The notes below the pieces were generated by a model that worked only from the letters and a program-made list of their open reading frames with translations, did not search any database and had not been told where the DNA came from. The position numbers and the translations under genes are program-made. Source: Antedon mediterranea (lineage: Eukaryota; Echinodermata; Crinoidea; Comatulida; Antedonidae). From it: a stretch of 64,000 bases of DNA. Within the stretch, counting starts at the first letter, position 1, and each line of letters starts with the position of its first letter. Shown here piece by piece: positions 61,491-64,000 of this stretch. Location of the stretch: positions 20,350,912 through 20,414,911 of the forward strand of contig NC_092675.1 of assembly GCF_964355755.1 (NCBI RefSeq), given 5' to 3'.

Positions 61491-62154
61491 TGATTTTGTT
61501 AGATTTACTGTATACAAGAGATCGAGTCGATGGGTTTTGAAAATGTGTTATTCTTTTGTTCCTAATTACCCTATTGATTTGTATCCGTTTGCTGTTTAAA
61601 TTAACGCATCGTTTATGATGAACGTGTGCCGTTGTAAAAATAAAAATATTCCATATCTTTTTATGTTTGATATGTATTGTAGGGGCCATCATGAGACATG
61701 CTTTGGCTTCTATTGAGGGTCCCAGTTCTTCTTAACAGAATAAATGTGCAGTGAATGAATAATTTGATAAATGAGGACGTGTGTTTTAACATCGATCTAT
61801 TCAGACCGTAATACTCTTCCAGAAATGATATGTTGCTATAATAGGCCTATGACAAATTTCCATTACATTAATAATTCAATTAAGATTTGAAATGTGTCAG
61901 AAATACTAAAGAAATCCAGTAATCTTATTGATTAATAATTATTTATACCATTTCTGATGAACGAACAGAAAACTAAACTTGCAGCCAATCAAAAAGCTGC
62001 TGCACTGTATAAGTAGGGAATTTTAAGTAGGAGTTGTTTTAAATGTCATTGGTCTCGGCTAATCAGTTATTGCCATTTGACTATGATAGGCATCTTTATT
62101 ACCAAACAATATTAAAATATAATGACTTCCTTCACTTTTTACAACCTAGTTTGT
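61491..62154. other. Unique spacer between two satellites
   Basis: About 660 bp with no gene recognised. A single weak satellite-like word (aataatttgataaatgagga) at about 61758 suggests the first satellite once extended further. The short minus-strand open frame at 61462-61692 has no domain. Confidence 0.5.
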
Positions 62155-64000
62155 GTTTTAAAATGTCAATTTAGGATAAATTTACAGATTTTACTATTTA
62201 AACTGCGTAAACTTAATGCAAACTTTAAAAAAACACCCACAAACATCATCCAAACAACTTAATATTGATTATACCACTACAAGAACTATAAAAGAGGACA
62301 ATTTATGAAATAATTTCATTGAAATATCTCTAGGTTTGAATTTTTAGGGTAAAAGATGTCAATTTTGGATAAATTTACAGATTTTGCCATGTAAACTGTG
62401 CAAACTTTTAAAAAACACCCCACAAACATCATCCAAACCACTTAATATTGAGTATACCACTACTAGAACTATAAAAGAGGACAATTTATGAAATAATTTT
62501 ATTGAAATAGCTCTAGGTTTGAATTTTTAGGGTAAAAAATGTCAATTTTCGATAAATTTACAGATTTTACCATGTAAACTGCGTAAACTTAATGCAAACT
62601 TTAAAAAAAAAAACCACAAACATCATCCAAACAACTTAATATTGATTGTACTACTACTAGAACTATAAAAGAGGACAATTTATGAAATAATTTGATTGAA
62701 ATAGCTCTGGTTTGAATTTTTAGGGTAAAAAATGTCAATTTTGGATACATTTACAGATTTTGCCATGTAAACTGCGTAAACTTAATGCTAACTTAACAAA
62801 AACACCCCACAAACATTATTCAAACAACTTAATATTGATTATATCACTACTAGAACTGTAAAAAAAGAGAATTTTTGAAATCAATTTATTGAAATAGCTC
62901 TGAAGTTTGACTTTTTAGGGTGAAAAATGTCAATTTTGGATAAATTTACAGATTTTACCATTTAAACTGCGTAAACTTAATGCAAACTTTAAAAAAACAC
63001 CCACAAACATCATCCAAACAACTTAATATTGATTATACCACTACAAGAACTATAAAAGAGGACAATTTATGAAATAATTTCATTGGAATATCTCTAGGTT
63101 TGAATTTTTAGGGTAAAAGATGTCAATTTTGGATAAATTTACAGATTTTGCCATGTAAACTGTGCAAACTTTAAAAAAACACCCCACAAACATCATCCAA
63201 ACCACTTAATATTGAGTATACCACTACTAGAACTATAAAAGAGGACAATTTATGAAATAATTTTATTGAAATAGCTCTAGGTTTGAATTTTTAGGGTAAA
63301 AAATGTCAATTTTGGATAAATTTACAGATTTTACCATGTAAACTGCGTAAACTTAATGCAAACTTTAAAAAAAAAAACCACAAACATCATCCAAACAACT
63401 TAATATTGATTGTATTACTACTAGAACTATAAAAGAGGACAATTTATGAAATAATTTGATTGAAATAGCTCTGGTTTGAATTTTTAGGGTAAAAAATGTC
63501 AATTTTGGATACATTTACAGATTTTGCCATGTAAACTGCGTAAACTTAATGCTAACTTAACAAAAACACCCACAAACATTATTCAAACAACTTAATATTG
63601 ATTATATCACTACTAGAACTGTAAAAGAAGAGAATTTTTGAAATCAATTTATTGAAATAGCTCTGAAGTTTGACTTTTTAGGGTGAAAAATGTCAATTTT
63701 GGATAAATTTACAGATTTTACCATTTAAACTGCGTAAACTTAATGCAAACTTTAAAAAAACACCCACAAACATCATCCAAACAACTTAATATTGATTATA
63801 CCACTACAAGAACTATAAAAGAGGACAATTTATGAAATAATTTCATTGAAATAGCTCTAGGTTTGAATTTTTAGGGTAAAAGATGTCAATTTTGGATAAA
63901 TTTACAGATTTTACCATTTACTGCGTAAACTTAATGCAAACTTTAAAAAAACACCCACAAACATCATCCAAACAACTTAATATTGATTATACCACTACAA
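62155..64000 (+). repeat. Second satellite, about 190-bp monomers, 763-bp higher-order unit
   Basis: About ten monomers of 182-196 bp with conserved words gtcaattttggataaattta, aactgcgtaaactt, cttaatattgatta and gaactataaaagaggaca. Four monomer types alternate: ctacaagaac-type at 62278, 63041 and 63804 (763 bp apart), each of the first two followed by the gtgcaaac type, the tttaaaaaaaaaaacc type and the ttttgaaatcaattt type. After 63804 the order changes. The array runs off the window. It is unrelated in sequence to the 97-bp satellite. Confidence 0.9.

Noticed and set aside
55600-64000. CRISPR-like array
   Set aside because: Repeats are 97 and about 190 bp, are joined head to tail without unique spacers, and sit in eukaryotic DNA. 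They are satellites.

Overview
This is a eukaryotic window, probably from a marine invertebrate. It has no operons or bacterial signals, but has spliced gene remnants, LINEs, Ty3/gypsy LTR elements, hAT and other TIR elements, tRNA-like SINEs, satellites and a poly-C2H2 zinc-finger gene. The frequent AGGCCT-type words in spacer DNA remind me of echinoderm or hemichordate genomes; that is an impression, not a test. The only non-transposon gene I can support is the zinc-finger gene at 33.1-39.7 kb. Almost everything else is mobile or repetitive DNA.

Layout. 1-381 is the left arm of a large direct duplication. 1951-8719 is a 5'-truncated Tx1/L1-like LINE flanked by an identical 127-bp direct repeat and split by an antiparallel CR1/L2-like LINE (4539-6237). 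9663-11529 (-) is a broken hAT transposase-like gene that keeps a GT-AG intron. 12.2-14.2 kb is the second block of the duplication. 14277-20980 (-) is a very young Ty3/gypsy element whose 504-bp LTRs differ at one site. 21588-22443 is a MITE full of ATATACCGTATAT palindromes. 22819-31569 (-) is a second gypsy element, with a third one (23604-28052, -) inserted into its integrase. 31575-32366 is the third block of the duplication.

33135-35897 (+) is a 920-codon open frame of 31 near-identical C2H2 fingers. The 84-bp finger array continues as a decayed tail to about 39.65 kb. 39.7-42.8 kb is spacer with tRNA-like SINEs and a small MITE.

42808-55320 is a second, colinear copy of 1-381, 12.2-14.2, 21.2-22.8 and 31.6-32.4 kb. 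Its own insertions are a solo LTR (43115-43701), a long-TIR element (45281-47315), a foldback hAT (47493-51639) with another TIR element inside it (49815-51499), and a minisatellite-bearing MITE (53526-53907). Each copy serves as the empty-site control for insertions in the other, which fixes several target-site duplications to the base. 55.6-61.5 kb is a 97-bp satellite with a 970-bp higher-order period, interrupted by a LINE 3' end. 62.15-64.0 kb is a different satellite of about 190 bp with a 763-bp higher-order period, running off the window.

The two duplicated copies may be a true tandem duplication or two haplotypes joined in assembly; sequence alone cannot decide. I found no clearly new multi-gene system. 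The strongest unusual signals are the 127-bp LINE target duplication, the split intact/decayed zinc-finger array with zinc-ligand-lacking fingers, the duplication with reciprocal insertions, and the two adjacent higher-order satellites.
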